Source of the DNA: Pseudomonas duriflava
GTDB taxonomy: Bacteria; Pseudomonadota; Gammaproteobacteria; Pseudomonadales; Pseudomonadaceae
Assembly: GCF_007830155.1 (NCBI RefSeq)
Contig: NZ_VLKY01000001.1
Span: forward strand, 248,001-312,000
Length of the DNA stretch: 64,000 bases
Direction of reading: 5' to 3'
Shown: positions 18,280-26,888 of the stretch, in pieces
Numbering within the stretch: the stretch's first letter is position 1
How the letters are laid out: the number at the start of each line of letters is the position of its first letter
Translations under genes and position numbers: made by a program
The notes under the pieces: generated by a model
Databases searched by the model: none
Seen by the model: the letters and a program-made list of their open reading frames with translations, nothing else
What the model was told of the DNA's origin: nothing

Positions 18280-18501
18280 TTATGTTTCGTCGCTGGGTGT
18301 GTCCTGTTCGGCCTTGGCTTTCTGCTCGGCAATCTTCTGCACTTCGGCTTCGAAGACACGATCAAGCACGCTGGGCCGTTTTTTCCACGGTTTGCGATCG
18401 GGTGTAGGTTGGGCAGCATAGGTAATGACTTCGCCACCATAAACGGTTTTAAAGCGCTGGGCCTGGCGCTCCAGTTCTGCGCGGAGTTCTTCTTTAGTCA
18501 C
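18280..18501 (-). CDS. Conserved small hypothetical protein
   Basis: 73 residues, MTKEELRAELERQAQRFKTV then a motif VYGGEVITYAAQPTPDRKPW and a charged, helical C-terminus. No signal peptide or membrane segment. I recall very similar short proteins across Pseudomonas but no function. It is transcribed alone, convergent with the PepSY gene. Confidence 0.75.
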   Translation of the reverse strand: MTKEELRAELERQAQRFKTVYGGEVITYAAQPTPDRKPWKKRPSVLDRVFEAEVQKIAEQKAKAEQDTPSDET

Positions 18502-18916
18502 GGTTTTTTAGACTTCACTATTTGTTTTGATCGAGGCGGTTAGTACGTATTCAAGGGCGAACACGCAAAATTGCTGACCGCAAGGGATGATGGCAAGGTC
18601 CTGTAGAGAGCAGGCTCCATCAAGCCGAGCGATAGTTATATAACGCTCGAGTAGCCTTGTCACCTGTTACAAAGCGATTACGTGTGATCGTTTCAACTAT
18701 CGCATAGCCAGCAAGTAGATATCACAAGCGAGGCATTCAACTTCAGTCTACGCTCTTTTGAGGTGCGTATTTAAGTAAAAATGCCTGCTCTTGGTGCCCT
18801 AGTCAGAGCTTATGAAGGGTTCCATGCCGTATTGGCGTGTGCTGTCGAGTTGGCATCATTTTTTCTTGTATTTTGGCAAAGCTGGGCGGAATAGCCTGTA
18901 AGTCTTGCTCATATCA
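18502..18916. other. Upstream region of amide operon and of the 73-aa gene
   Basis: About 415 bases without a supported gene before the amide-operon leader. It must hold the promoter of the amiC-like operon and that of the minus-strand small gene. I see no tRNA or repeat. I could not pick a convincing -35/-10 pair or a sigma-54 box. Confidence 0.4.
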
Positions 18917-18984
18917 GCGCCCTGATGCGCATAGGTAACGAAGCCTGAACGAACCTTTTATGAGGGGCGTTCAGGCTTTTTTTT
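18917..18984 (+). promoter_or_regulatory. Candidate ANTAR-responsive antitermination leader
   Basis: Two small hairpins precede an intrinsic terminator. P1: GCGC-CCTGAT-GCGC (18917-18930), a hexaloop with G at position 4 but C at position 1. P2: TAGGT-AACGAA-GCCTG (18932-18947), a hexaloop with A at position 1 and G at position 4, the residues ANTAR proteins are known to need. The 3' arm of P2 is also the 5' arm of the terminator, so forming P2 would prevent termination. The operon's second gene encodes an AmiR-like ANTAR protein. Confidence 0.65.
18941..18984 (+). terminator. Intrinsic terminator in front of the amiC-like gene
   Basis: An 11-bp stem (AAGCCTGAACG / CGTTCAGGCTT), a 16-base loop and a run of eight T. 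It ends 11 bases before the start codon of the amiC-like gene, with that gene's GGAG ribosome site right after the T-run. With no gene directly upstream on this strand it can only act as an attenuator for the downstream operon. Confidence 0.85.
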
Positions 18985-18995
18985 GGAGTGAATAA

Positions 18996-20135
18996 ATGCG
19001 CGATACGGTTTCGATCGGCGCTCTGTTGTCTACCGATGGCACCTATCACTGGATGGGACACAATGCGCTAACTGGTGCAAGGCATGCAGTGATCGAGCTC
19101 AACGAGCAAGGGCATCTGGATTTTGAGTTACGTCTGGAGCATGTCAATCCCAAGGGGAGACTTGAATGCTATGGCAAAGCATTGGTTGCTTTACAGAGCA
19201 AGGGCATACGGCATGTCTTCGGTCCCATCACTTCAGCCAGTCGCAAAGACATCATTCCGAATTTGGAGCAGGGCGGCAGTTTACTGTGGTACAGCTGTCC
19301 TTATGAGGGCTTTGAAAGCAGCGAAAGTGTTATTTATAACGGTCCTTGTCCTAATCAGACGTTACTTCCTTTGCTTCGCTATGCCCTGGACGCCTTTGGA
19401 GGCCAGGCGTTTTTGATAGGCTCGAATTATGTGTGGGGTTGGGAAAGTAATAGGCTCGCCCAAGAAGTGTTAGATGCAGCAAGTGGAGTTGTCTGCGGCG
19501 AAAAATACGTCAACCTCGGTGTAACTGCTTTTGCCGAGCTGATTGATGCCCTTGTAAGCCAGCCACCTGCGTTCGTTCTCAATACATTGGTAGGCGAGTC
19601 TTCCCATGCTTTTCTTCGCCAATTAGATAGGGCCTGCACCATCCGAGGGTTAGCCCTGCCAGTGTTGAGCTGCAACCTGACAGAAGGAGAGCTGGCGGGC
19701 ATCGGAATCATGCAAACCCTGCGCTTATTGTCCTGTGGGCCTTTCTTCGAAGCGGTAGATCCAATTTTCATTCAACAACAATACCTGCGCCATGGGCCGC
19801 ATCCCTATTCGCACTACTACGCCAGTACCTACGCGGCAGTACATTTATTTGCCGAGGCGTACCAGCGAAGCGGCAGTGATGCTCCTGAAGCGATCTGTGC
19901 AGCGTTATATACCGCACCGGTTCAGACGGCATTAGGTGATTTGGAGGTTTCACCACGCAACAACCATACGAGCTTGCCGTGTTACATCGCCGAGTTACAG
20001 GGTAGCCAATTCATTATTTTGCATGCTGAGCCTGGTATGCAACCGGCCGATCCCTACCTGACAGCCACTGACCTGAGTGAATTTCGGACCTGCCGGAAGT
20101 TGACGCCGGCCCGTCATCTGAGGATCGTCAAATGA
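18996..20135 (+). CDS. amiC: AmiC-like amide sensor (type 1 periplasmic-binding fold)
   Basis: 379 residues without a signal peptide, so cytoplasmic. It starts MRDTVSIGALLSTDGTYHWM, and the segment SCPYEGFESSESVIYNGPCP lines up with [20 protein letters not shown] of P. aeruginosa AmiC; IGSNYVWGWESNRLAQEV and NTLVGESSHAFLRQLDRA also match. AmiC binds small amides and holds AmiR inactive until inducer is present. Ribosome site GGAG lies just after the terminator. It overlaps the amiR-like gene by 4 bases. The symbol marks homology type; the ligand may differ from acetamide. Confidence 0.88.
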   Translation: MRDTVSIGALLSTDGTYHWMGHNALTGARHAVIELNEQGHLDFELRLEHVNPKGRLECYGKALVALQSKGIRHVFGPITSASRKDIIPNLEQGGSLLWYSCPYEGFESSESVIYNGPCPNQTLLPLLRYALDAFGGQAFLIGSNYVWGWESNRLAQEVLDAASGVVCGEKYVNLGVTAFAELIDALVSQPPAFVLNTLVGESSHAFLRQLDRACTIRGLALPVLSCNLTEGELAGIGIMQTLRLLSCGPFFEAVDPIFIQQQYLRHGPHPYSHYYASTYAAVHLFAEAYQRSGSDAPEAICAALYTAPVQTALGDLEVSPRNNHTSLPCYIAELQGSQFIILHAEPGMQPADPYLTATDLSEFRTCRKLTPARHLRIVK

Positions 20136-20728
20136 TTCTGCTCAAGCGTCCCGATTTCGATAACGGCCAGTTGTTATTAGTGGATTGTGATGAGCGCGCC
20201 CTGGCAAGTCTGCAAAAAAGTCTGCAACGGCTGGGTATCGCGTCCTCGGCCGTCCATAGTGATGCTTCGGTAGGTCTGGTAGATGTGCTGGCCTTGGTCG
20301 TCGAGCTGGACCACTTTGCCAGCCCTCAGTTGGTCAGCGAAGCCAATGCTGCCGGTGTCCCGATCATCGCACTGTCGCAGCATGAAACGCTGTCGCAAAT
20401 TCAGCGTGGGCTCGATTTGGGCGCAACGGCATTGCTCAATAAGCCAATTACCCAAGGCTCAGTGTATTCGACCCTGATGATGGCGGTTGGTTTGCGAGAG
20501 CGTTTGGCACATGCGGAGGCTCAATCCGCTGCGTTGCAGGAAAAGGTAGCCAGCCGGCCACTTGTAGCCCAGGCGTTGGCTTGGCTGATGGTGGAGCTGG
20601 ATATTGATGAAGTCGAGGCGTATGAGCGGATTCGTAGCCTGTCGATGACCCTCAACAAAAGTCTAGAAGAGGTCTGTCATGATCTGACTCAGGCGCATAG
20701 GGTCGGGCAGCAAGGGGTCGGTTCATGA
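20132..20728 (+). CDS. amiR: AmiR-like ANTAR antiterminator
   Basis: 198 residues (P. aeruginosa AmiR 196). An N-terminal pseudo-receiver (LLLVDCDERALASLQKSLQR ... LNKPITQGSVYSTL) is followed by a coiled linker and a C-terminal ANTAR domain (about 138-190) with ALAWLMVELDIDEVEAYERI and MTLNKSLEEVCHDL. ANTAR domains bind paired hexaloop RNA hairpins to block terminators. The protein is expected to be held by the AmiC-like partner and to act on the leader at 18917-18984. ATGA overlaps on both sides couple it to its neighbours. Confidence 0.9.
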   Translation: MILLKRPDFDNGQLLLVDCDERALASLQKSLQRLGIASSAVHSDASVGLVDVLALVVELDHFASPQLVSEANAAGVPIIALSQHETLSQIQRGLDLGATALLNKPITQGSVYSTLMMAVGLRERLAHAEAQSAALQEKVASRPLVAQALAWLMVELDIDEVEAYERIRSLSMTLNKSLEEVCHDLTQAHRVGQQGVGS

Positions 20729-21573
20729 AGATATTGCTCGGGCTATGTTGTCGGCCTGTAGTAGCAATGGCGCTACTGTTTATTCTGGTTGTGATGTTGC
20801 TTGCTCTTTTCGCCCCTTGGGTCGCGCCGTATGACCCATTTGAACAGTTTGTCGAGGGGCTTTCCCTAGAGGGCGCACCATTGCCGCCAGATGCGACGTA
20901 CCACTTGGGTACGGACCTGCTGGGGCGCGATTTGTTGTCCCGCCTGCTCTATGGCGCCCGGACCTCACTACTGATTGGGCTGATAGCTAACGGCATTGCC
21001 GTTCTGATCGGTACGTTGGTAGGGCTGACGGCCGGCTTCGTGCGCGGCTGGATAGGTACGATCTTGATGCGCTTCACCGATCTTATGATGGCATTTCCGG
21101 CGTTGCTTTTGGCCATCGCCCTAGCAGCTATCTTCCAGCCCAGTGTATGGATCGTGGCGCTAGTAATCTCTATGGTGAATTGGGTACAGATCGCTCGGGT
21201 GATCTACTCGGAAACAGTGGCCTTGTCTGCCCGGGACTTCGTGGCGGTAGAACGTACCCTAGGCGCGAGTGCCCTACGTATTCTGTTCTCGCATCTGTTG
21301 CCACATTTGGTACCAACCATCCTGGTCTGGGCCACGCTGGGGATTTCTACCACGGTGTTGTTGGAGGCGACTCTGTCCTTTCTCGGCGTGGGGGTACAGC
21401 CGCCGACGCCGAGCTGGGGCAATATCATTTTCGAGAGCCAAACCTATTTCACCTCTGCTCCTTGGCTGGTGCTGTTTCCAGGCGCAGCCATTGTACTTCT
21501 GTCGCTGTCCTTCAATCTGGTTGGGGACGCGCTACGCGATGCCTTGGACCCGACGCTTAAAGGGAGAAGCTGA
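20725..21573 (+). CDS. ABC transporter permease, DppC/OppC type
   Basis: 282 residues. It has an N-terminal helix with MLLALFAPWVAPYDPFEQF, the GTDLLGRDLLSRLLYGARTS motif found in DppC-like permeases, and the EAA loop VAVERTLGASALRILFSHLL. It forms the inner-membrane channel with the next gene. It overlaps the amiR-like gene (ATGA) and the DppB-like gene by one base. Confidence 0.93.
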   Translation: MKILLGLCCRPVVAMALLFILVVMLLALFAPWVAPYDPFEQFVEGLSLEGAPLPPDATYHLGTDLLGRDLLSRLLYGARTSLLIGLIANGIAVLIGTLVGLTAGFVRGWIGTILMRFTDLMMAFPALLLAIALAAIFQPSVWIVALVISMVNWVQIARVIYSETVALSARDFVAVERTLGASALRILFSHLLPHLVPTILVWATLGISTTVLLEATLSFLGVGVQPPTPSWGNIIFESQTYFTSAPWLVLFPGAAIVLLSLSFNLVGDALRDALDPTLKGRS

Positions 21574-22499
21574 TGCTGGCCTTTATGACCCGCCGGGTCG
21601 CCTATTCCTTATTGATCCTGCTTGGGGTCACGCTAATTACCTATCTGCTGCTATATATGCTGCCGGCTGACCCGGCCCGTCAGATTGCTGGGCGCAGCGC
21701 CACACCAGAAGTTATTGCAAATATTCGTCATCAGCTTGGCTTGGATCTACCGTTCTATCAGCAGTATTTCAACTACTTGAAAGGTTTGCTGCAGGGCGAT
21801 CTAGGCCGTTCATTCATTCAGCGTTCCGAAGTTTCGGAGCTGATCGGCGCGCGCCTGGTGCCCTCCTTACAACTAATGGGGATGGGTATTCTTTTCGAAC
21901 TCATCATTGGTGTTGGAATGGGGATTATCGCTGCACTCAAGCGGGATTCCTTTGCGGATCGGTTGCTGATGGCGCTTTCTTTTGTTGGCGTATCTTCTCC
22001 CCAATTCATCGCAGCCATGTTGTTTCTGTATTTTTTCGCCGTAAAGCTCGGTTGGTTTCCGATGGGGGGGTACGGCGAGTTCCGCCACATCCTTTTACCG
22101 GCGCTCACGTTGGGGCTACTAGGCAGCGGCTGGTATTCGCGGATGGTGCGCTCATCAATGATCGAGATCCTTCACCAGGACTTCATTCGTACCGCACGGG
22201 CCAAAGGACTAAGCCGGGCGCGTGTGGTTTTTCGTCATGTATTGCCCAACGCCATCGTGCCGGTGATTCCCATGATCGGTATCGATATCGGCATCTTCAT
22301 GGGCGGGCTTGTGGTTGTGGAGTCGGTATTCGGTTGGCCGGGCATTGGTCAACTAGCGTGGCAGGCTATTCAGCAGGTCGACATTCCCGTCATCGTCGGC
22401 GTAACCACTGTCTCGGCCGTGGCTATCGTGCTGGGTAATCTTCTCGCCGATCTGACGATCCCTCTAATCGATCCGCGTATCGATGTAAAAAAACACTGA
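21573..22499 (+). CDS. ABC transporter permease, DppB/OppB type
   Basis: 308 residues with six predicted spans. MLAFMTRRVAYSLLILLGVT starts the first helix; MLPADPARQIAGRSATPEVI is the usual DppB periplasmic segment, and RTARAKGLSRARVVFRHVLP is the EAA loop that contacts the ATPase. The start overlaps the previous stop (TGATG). Partner of the DppC-like permease. Confidence 0.93.
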   Translation: MLAFMTRRVAYSLLILLGVTLITYLLLYMLPADPARQIAGRSATPEVIANIRHQLGLDLPFYQQYFNYLKGLLQGDLGRSFIQRSEVSELIGARLVPSLQLMGMGILFELIIGVGMGIIAALKRDSFADRLLMALSFVGVSSPQFIAAMLFLYFFAVKLGWFPMGGYGEFRHILLPALTLGLLGSGWYSRMVRSSMIEILHQDFIRTARAKGLSRARVVFRHVLPNAIVPVIPMIGIDIGIFMGGLVVVESVFGWPGIGQLAWQAIQQVDIPVIVGVTTVSAVAIVLGNLLADLTIPLIDPRIDVKKH

Positions 22500-22523
22500 T
22501 AACACTAAAAGAGGCAGGAGCAT

Positions 22524-24131
22524 ATGAAACGGAAGGCACTTTCTCTGGCCCTTACGGCCACGCTGTTCACTGGCAGCCTGCTAGCAGCTGAGCCTAAGAC
22601 GGGGGGCAATATTGTCATCACCTATCAGAACGACGTAGCAACACTGGACCCGGCTATTGGTTATGACTGGCAAAACTGGTCGATGATCAAGAGTCTGTTC
22701 GGGCGGCTAATGGATTACAAACCGGGCACCACCGAACTGGTTCCATCCCTGGCGGAGCGCTATACCATTTCGGATGACGGTACCGAATACACCTTCGCTT
22801 TGAAAAGAGGAGTGAAGTTCCATAATGGCCGTGAATTGAAGGCCAGCGATGTAAAATATTCTCTTGAGCGTACGGTTAACCCTAAAACCCAAAGTCCAGG
22901 AGCCGGGTTCTTTTCCGCTATTGCCGGTTATGAGGACGTAACTGCCGGTAAAACGCAGACATTGAGCGGTGTTGCTACACCAGGCGACTATACCGTGACG
23001 ATCAAGCTAAGCCAGCCCAATGCTACCTTCCTGCATGTTATGGCGTTGAATTTCGCTTCAGTAGTGCCCAAGGAAGCAGTACAGCAGTGGGGAGCTGATT
23101 TTGGAAAACATCCGGTAGGATCAGGCGCCTTTGAATTGGCTGAGTGGAAGCTGGGCCAGAGTCTGGTTTTCAAAAAGAATCCGGCCTATTTCGAGTCGGG
23201 CCTGCCGTACCTAGACAGCATCCGGTTCGAAATCGGTCAGGACCCGACCGTTTCTCTGCTGCGCCTGCAAAAAGGCGAGGTGGACATTGCCGGAGACGGA
23301 GTGCCACCTGCGCAGTTTCTACAGTTCAAGAATAACCCGCAGCAGAAGAGCTTGATCGTCACAGGCGAACAGTTGCAAACCGGCTACCTGACCCTCAAGA
23401 CTACGATGCCGCCCTTCGACAAGCTGGAAGTTCGCAAGGCGGTGAATATGGCAATTAGCAAGGACCGGATCGTCCGCATTATCAACGGACGCGCCACGCC
23501 AGCTAACCAGCCGTTGCCGCCATCTATGCCAGGGTATGACAGCACCTACACGGGCTATCCCTACGATGTGGAGGGCGCCAAGAAGCTACTGGCCGAAGCC
23601 GGCTTCCCAAGCGGCTTTGACACCGAGCTGTATGTGATGAATACCGATCCGCAGCCGCGTATTGCTCAGTCTATTCAACAGGATTTGGCCAAGGTTGGCA
23701 TTCGTGTACAAATCAAGTCCCTGGCCCAGGCCAATGTGATTGCAGCAGGTAGTGAAAAAAAACAGGCACCAATGGTCTGGTCGGGCGGCATGGCCTGGAT
23801 CGCCGACTTTCCCGATCCGTCCAATTTCTATGGCCCGATCCTAGGCTGCGAGAGCGCTGTACCAGGCGGCTGGAACTGGTCGCTGTATTGCAACAAAGCA
23901 ATCGATGCCGAAGCGAAAAAGGCCGACGCAATGGCCAAGCCGGAAGAGCAGGAGGCCCGCACGGCACTATGGCGTAAGGTCTTCACCGACATCATGGATG
24001 ATGCGCCATGGGTACCTATTTTCAATGAGAAACGCTTTACCGTTCGCTCTGCGCGGATGGGCGGTGACGATGCGCTGTATGTCGATCCCGTCCACATTCC
24101 GGTCAACTACGATTACATCTGGGTGAAGTGA
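22524..24131 (+). CDS. ABC transporter substrate-binding protein, family 5
   Basis: 535 residues with a signal peptide (MKRKALSLALTATLFTGSLL, cleavage after LAA). It has the SBP_bac_5 signatures: GGNIVITYQNDVATLDPAIG, ELVPSLAERYTISDDGTEYTF, RGVKFHNGRELKASDVKYSL and VRKAVNMAISKDRI. AGGCAGGAG lies upstream of the ATG. Family 5 proteins bind di- and oligopeptides, nickel and other small ligands. Given the amidase and AmiC-like sensor in the same operon, an amide-bearing or peptide-like ligand is likely (inference). Confidence 0.93.
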   Translation: MKRKALSLALTATLFTGSLLAAEPKTGGNIVITYQNDVATLDPAIGYDWQNWSMIKSLFGRLMDYKPGTTELVPSLAERYTISDDGTEYTFALKRGVKFHNGRELKASDVKYSLERTVNPKTQSPGAGFFSAIAGYEDVTAGKTQTLSGVATPGDYTVTIKLSQPNATFLHVMALNFASVVPKEAVQQWGADFGKHPVGSGAFELAEWKLGQSLVFKKNPAYFESGLPYLDSIRFEIGQDPTVSLLRLQKGEVDIAGDGVPPAQFLQFKNNPQQKSLIVTGEQLQTGYLTLKTTMPPFDKLEVRKAVNMAISKDRIVRIINGRATPANQPLPPSMPGYDSTYTGYPYDVEGAKKLLAEAGFPSGFDTELYVMNTDPQPRIAQSIQQDLAKVGIRVQIKSLAQANVIAAGSEKKQAPMVWSGGMAWIADFPDPSNFYGPILGCESAVPGGWNWSLYCNKAIDAEAKKADAMAKPEEQEARTALWRKVFTDIMDDAPWVPIFNEKRFTVRSARMGGDDALYVDPVHIPVNYDYIWVK

Positions 24132-25079
24132 ATGTGCCAGACCTGCTTGGTTAAAACGATCCATAGCATCAACAGCCATTTCGGCTGGGACAACAGCTTC
24201 GAGCCCACCGCGCGGGTCGCACCGGGAACCACATTGGAGTTTCAGTGCCGTGATTCCTCCAGCGGCTACTTTACACGCAGCTCGGTAGCCGCAGACGTGG
24301 CAATCATGCCGTTCGACAAGATCAATCCAGTCACTGGACCGATCTTTGTCGAGGGTGCTCAACCGGGGGACGTGCTCAAGGTTACCCTTGACAGCTTCAA
24401 ACCCAGTGGTTTCGGTTGGACGGCCAATATTCCAGGTTTCGGGCTGTTAGCGGACCAATTCAAGGAGCCAGCCTTGGCCTTGTGGAGTTATGACAAGGAC
24501 AACCTGACACCTGCAGCCTTCGGAACATTCGGTAAGGTCCCGCTCAAGCCTTTCGCCGGTACGATTGGTGTCGCTCCGGCGGCACCGGGATTGCACTCTA
24601 TCGTGCCTCCACGCCGAGTGGGCGGTAATCTGGATATCCGAGATCTAGCCGCAGGAACAACGCTGTACCTGCCGGTAGAAGTAGAGGGTGCGCTGTTCTC
24701 TATCGGGGATACCCATGCTGCACAGGGAGATGGCGAGGTATGTGGCACGGCTATCGAGAGTGCTATGGATGTAGTGGTCACGCTGGACCTTATCAAGTCC
24801 ACACCGCTTGCTGCGCCGCGATTCAGCACGCCGGGACCAGTGACGCGTCACTTGGATGTTGACGGCTATGAGGCCTTTACTGGCGTCGCGCCGGATCTTA
24901 TGGAGGCCGCTCGCCAAGCCGTGAGCAGCACTATCGACTGGCTCTGTCGCGAGCAGGGTATGCCGGCCGAGCAAGCCTACATGCTGTGCTCGGTTTGTGG
25001 CGACCTGCGTATTAGCGAGGTGGTAGACCTGCCGAACTGGGTGGTGTCGTTCTATTTCCCTAAAGTGGTTTTTAATTGA
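24132..25079 (+). CDS. Acetamidase/formamidase family amidase
   Basis: 315 residues of the FmdA/AmdA family, which is unrelated to the nitrilase-type AmiE. Visible family segments: RVAPGTTLEFQCRDSSSGYF, PVTGPIFVEGAQPGDVLKVT, PFAGTIGVAPAAPGLHSIVP, RRVGGNLDIRDLAAGTTLYL, and the HAAQGDGEVCGTAIE metal/active-site loop. It hydrolyses small amides to ammonia and acid in the cytoplasm. The ATG follows the binding-protein stop directly, so translation is coupled. Its place between transporter genes suggests the imported compound or its breakdown product is the substrate. Confidence 0.92.
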   Translation: MCQTCLVKTIHSINSHFGWDNSFEPTARVAPGTTLEFQCRDSSSGYFTRSSVAADVAIMPFDKINPVTGPIFVEGAQPGDVLKVTLDSFKPSGFGWTANIPGFGLLADQFKEPALALWSYDKDNLTPAAFGTFGKVPLKPFAGTIGVAPAAPGLHSIVPPRRVGGNLDIRDLAAGTTLYLPVEVEGALFSIGDTHAAQGDGEVCGTAIESAMDVVVTLDLIKSTPLAAPRFSTPGPVTRHLDVDGYEAFTGVAPDLMEAARQAVSSTIDWLCREQGMPAEQAYMLCSVCGDLRISEVVDLPNWVVSFYFPKVVFN

Positions 25080-25088
25080 GGTAATGCC

Positions 25089-26819
25089 ATGACTGCCGAG
25101 ACGTCCCGGCCTTTGCTGTCGGTTGAGCGCTTGTCTATCGAGTTTGGAGAGAAGCGTGTAGTAAGCGACCTCAGCTTTGCCCTGCATAGCGGTAAAACGC
25201 TGTGCATCACCGGGGAGTCCGGTAGCGGCAAGTCCCTGACCTCGCTGGCCATCATGGGTCTGCTGCCTAAAACGGCCCGCTTGCCTAGCGGGGCTATTAT
25301 GTTTGATGGGAAGGACCTGCTGCGCCTGCCCGAGAGGCAGATGCAGCACTTACGTGGACAGGCGATCGGTATGATCTTCCAGGAGCCGATGACCTCGCTT
25401 AATCCGCTCATGACCGTAGGGCAACAGTTGGAGGAAACGGTCCGCCGTCACGAACCTCTAAGCCGCCGTGAATCGAAGCAGCGTGCGCGGGCGATGCTTG
25501 ATGCGGTACGTGTACCAAACGTGGACAAGCGTCTTGGGCAATATCCGCATGAGTTGTCCGGTGGCATGCGTCAGCGCGTCATGATTGCCATGGCAATGCT
25601 ATGTCAGCCTCGGGTGTTAATTGCGGACGAGCCTACCACGGCGCTGGATGTAACTATCCAGGCGCAGATTCTTGAGCTCATGCGCGAGCTGCAACAGGCG
25701 TTCGGCACCACGCTGTTGATGATCACCCATGACATGGGGGTGGTAGCGGAAATGGCTGATGAAGTCGTCGTAATGAACCAAGGGCTGCTGGAAGAGCGGG
25801 CGCCAGTACGCACGCTGTTCAAAACGCCCCAGGCTGCCTATACGAAAAAGCTGCTGGCAGCGGTGCCGGTATTGGGCACGATGGGCAAGCCGGTATCCAA
25901 AACTAAAGAGCCGGTAGTGCTGGAGGTAAAAGACCTGAAGGTGCATTTTCCCTTGAGGGGAGGCTGGTTCGAGGAGGCACGCGCAATCCATGCAGTAGAA
26001 AACGTCAGCTTTACCCTACGTCAGGGCGAAACGCTAGGCATCGTGGGGGAGAGCGGTTGCGGCAAGTCCACAACAGGCAAGGCCTTGATGAATATGCTGC
26101 CCTATGAAGGCAGCATAAAGTTGCTTGGCCGCGAGCTGAACGGCTTAAAAGGCGAGGCGCTTAAGCCGCTGCGCCAAGACATTCAGATGATTTTCCAAGA
26201 CCCGTACGCGTCCTTGAATCCGCGCAAGACAATCCTAGATTTGGTTGGCGAACCGCTGCTCATCCATGGCATGAAAAACCTAAAGCTGCGTACCGAACGG
26301 GTTGTGGAATTATTGGAGCAGGTTGGCCTGTCAGCAGAAGCTATGGAACGCTATTCACACATGTTTTCTGGTGGGCAGCGTCAGCGTATTTGCATTGCCC
26401 GTGCCTTGGCACTTAACCCTAAAGTGATCATCGCTGACGAGTCCGTGTCAGCGCTAGACGTCTCGGTGCAGGCGCAGGTGCTAGAGCTACTGGAGCGTCT
26501 CCAAAAGGAGTATCAGCTGAGCTATGTCTTCATTTCCCATGACATGGCGGTAGTCGAACGCCTCTGTCATCGGGTAGCTGTAATGTTCAGCGGACAGATC
26601 GTTGAGATTGGACAGCGCGATCAGGTACTAGGCAATCCGCAACATCCTTATACGCAGCGGCTGTTGTCTGCCGTACCGATGCCGGACGTAGATCGACGTA
26701 AAGATTTCAAAAGTCTGCTGCGCGATATTGAAGTACCCGATCCAGTTAAACCCCGGAATTATCAGATCCCTAGGCAGGCCTACAAGGCGATTGGAATTGA
26801 TCATTTCGTTGCGGTGTAA
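25089..26819 (+). CDS. Fused two-domain ABC ATPase (DppD-DppF type)
   Basis: 576 residues holding two complete nucleotide-binding domains. First: Walker A GESGSGKS, signature [15 protein letters not shown], Walker [13 protein letters not shown]. Second: [40 protein letters not shown]. Each is followed by the oligopeptide-ABC C-terminal extension ([13 protein letters not shown] and [13 protein letters not shown]). It powers the permease pair above. The fusion (as in GsiA/YejF) replaces separate DppD and DppF. Last gene of the operon. Confidence 0.95.
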   Translation: MTAETSRPLLSVERLSIEFGEKRVVSDLSFALHSGKTLCITGESGSGKSLTSLAIMGLLPKTARLPSGAIMFDGKDLLRLPERQMQHLRGQAIGMIFQEPMTSLNPLMTVGQQLEETVRRHEPLSRRESKQRARAMLDAVRVPNVDKRLGQYPHELSGGMRQRVMIAMAMLCQPRVLIADEPTTALDVTIQAQILELMRELQQAFGTTLLMITHDMGVVAEMADEVVVMNQGLLEERAPVRTLFKTPQAAYTKKLLAAVPVLGTMGKPVSKTKEPVVLEVKDLKVHFPLRGGWFEEARAIHAVENVSFTLRQGETLGIVGESGCGKSTTGKALMNMLPYEGSIKLLGRELNGLKGEALKPLRQDIQMIFQDPYASLNPRKTILDLVGEPLLIHGMKNLKLRTERVVELLEQVGLSAEAMERYSHMFSGGQRQRICIARALALNPKVIIADESVSALDVSVQAQVLELLERLQKEYQLSYVFISHDMAVVERLCHRVAVMFSGQIVEIGQRDQVLGNPQHPYTQRLLSAVPMPDVDRRKDFKSLLRDIEVPDPVKPRNYQIPRQAYKAIGIDHFVAV

Positions 26820-26853
26820 GGAATGGATTGACCGGGCGAAGCAGCTTTGGTAT

Positions 26854-26869
26854 CTGTATGCATATACAG
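26854..26869. promoter_or_regulatory. LexA box (SOS operator)
   Basis: CTGTATGCATATACAG has perfect CTGTAT/ATACAG arms, close to the gamma-proteobacterial LexA consensus CTGT-N8-ACAG. It lies 19 bases before the ATG of the UmuD-like gene, a position that blocks transcription or lies within the promoter. Confidence 0.88.
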
Positions 26870-26888
26870 TTTATTGATGAGGCTTGGC

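Noticed and set aside
24645-25349. 234-codon open frame antisense to the amidase and ATPase genes
   Set aside because: It crosses two clearly coding genes in the opposite direction and has His/Arg/Gln-rich, unnatural composition.
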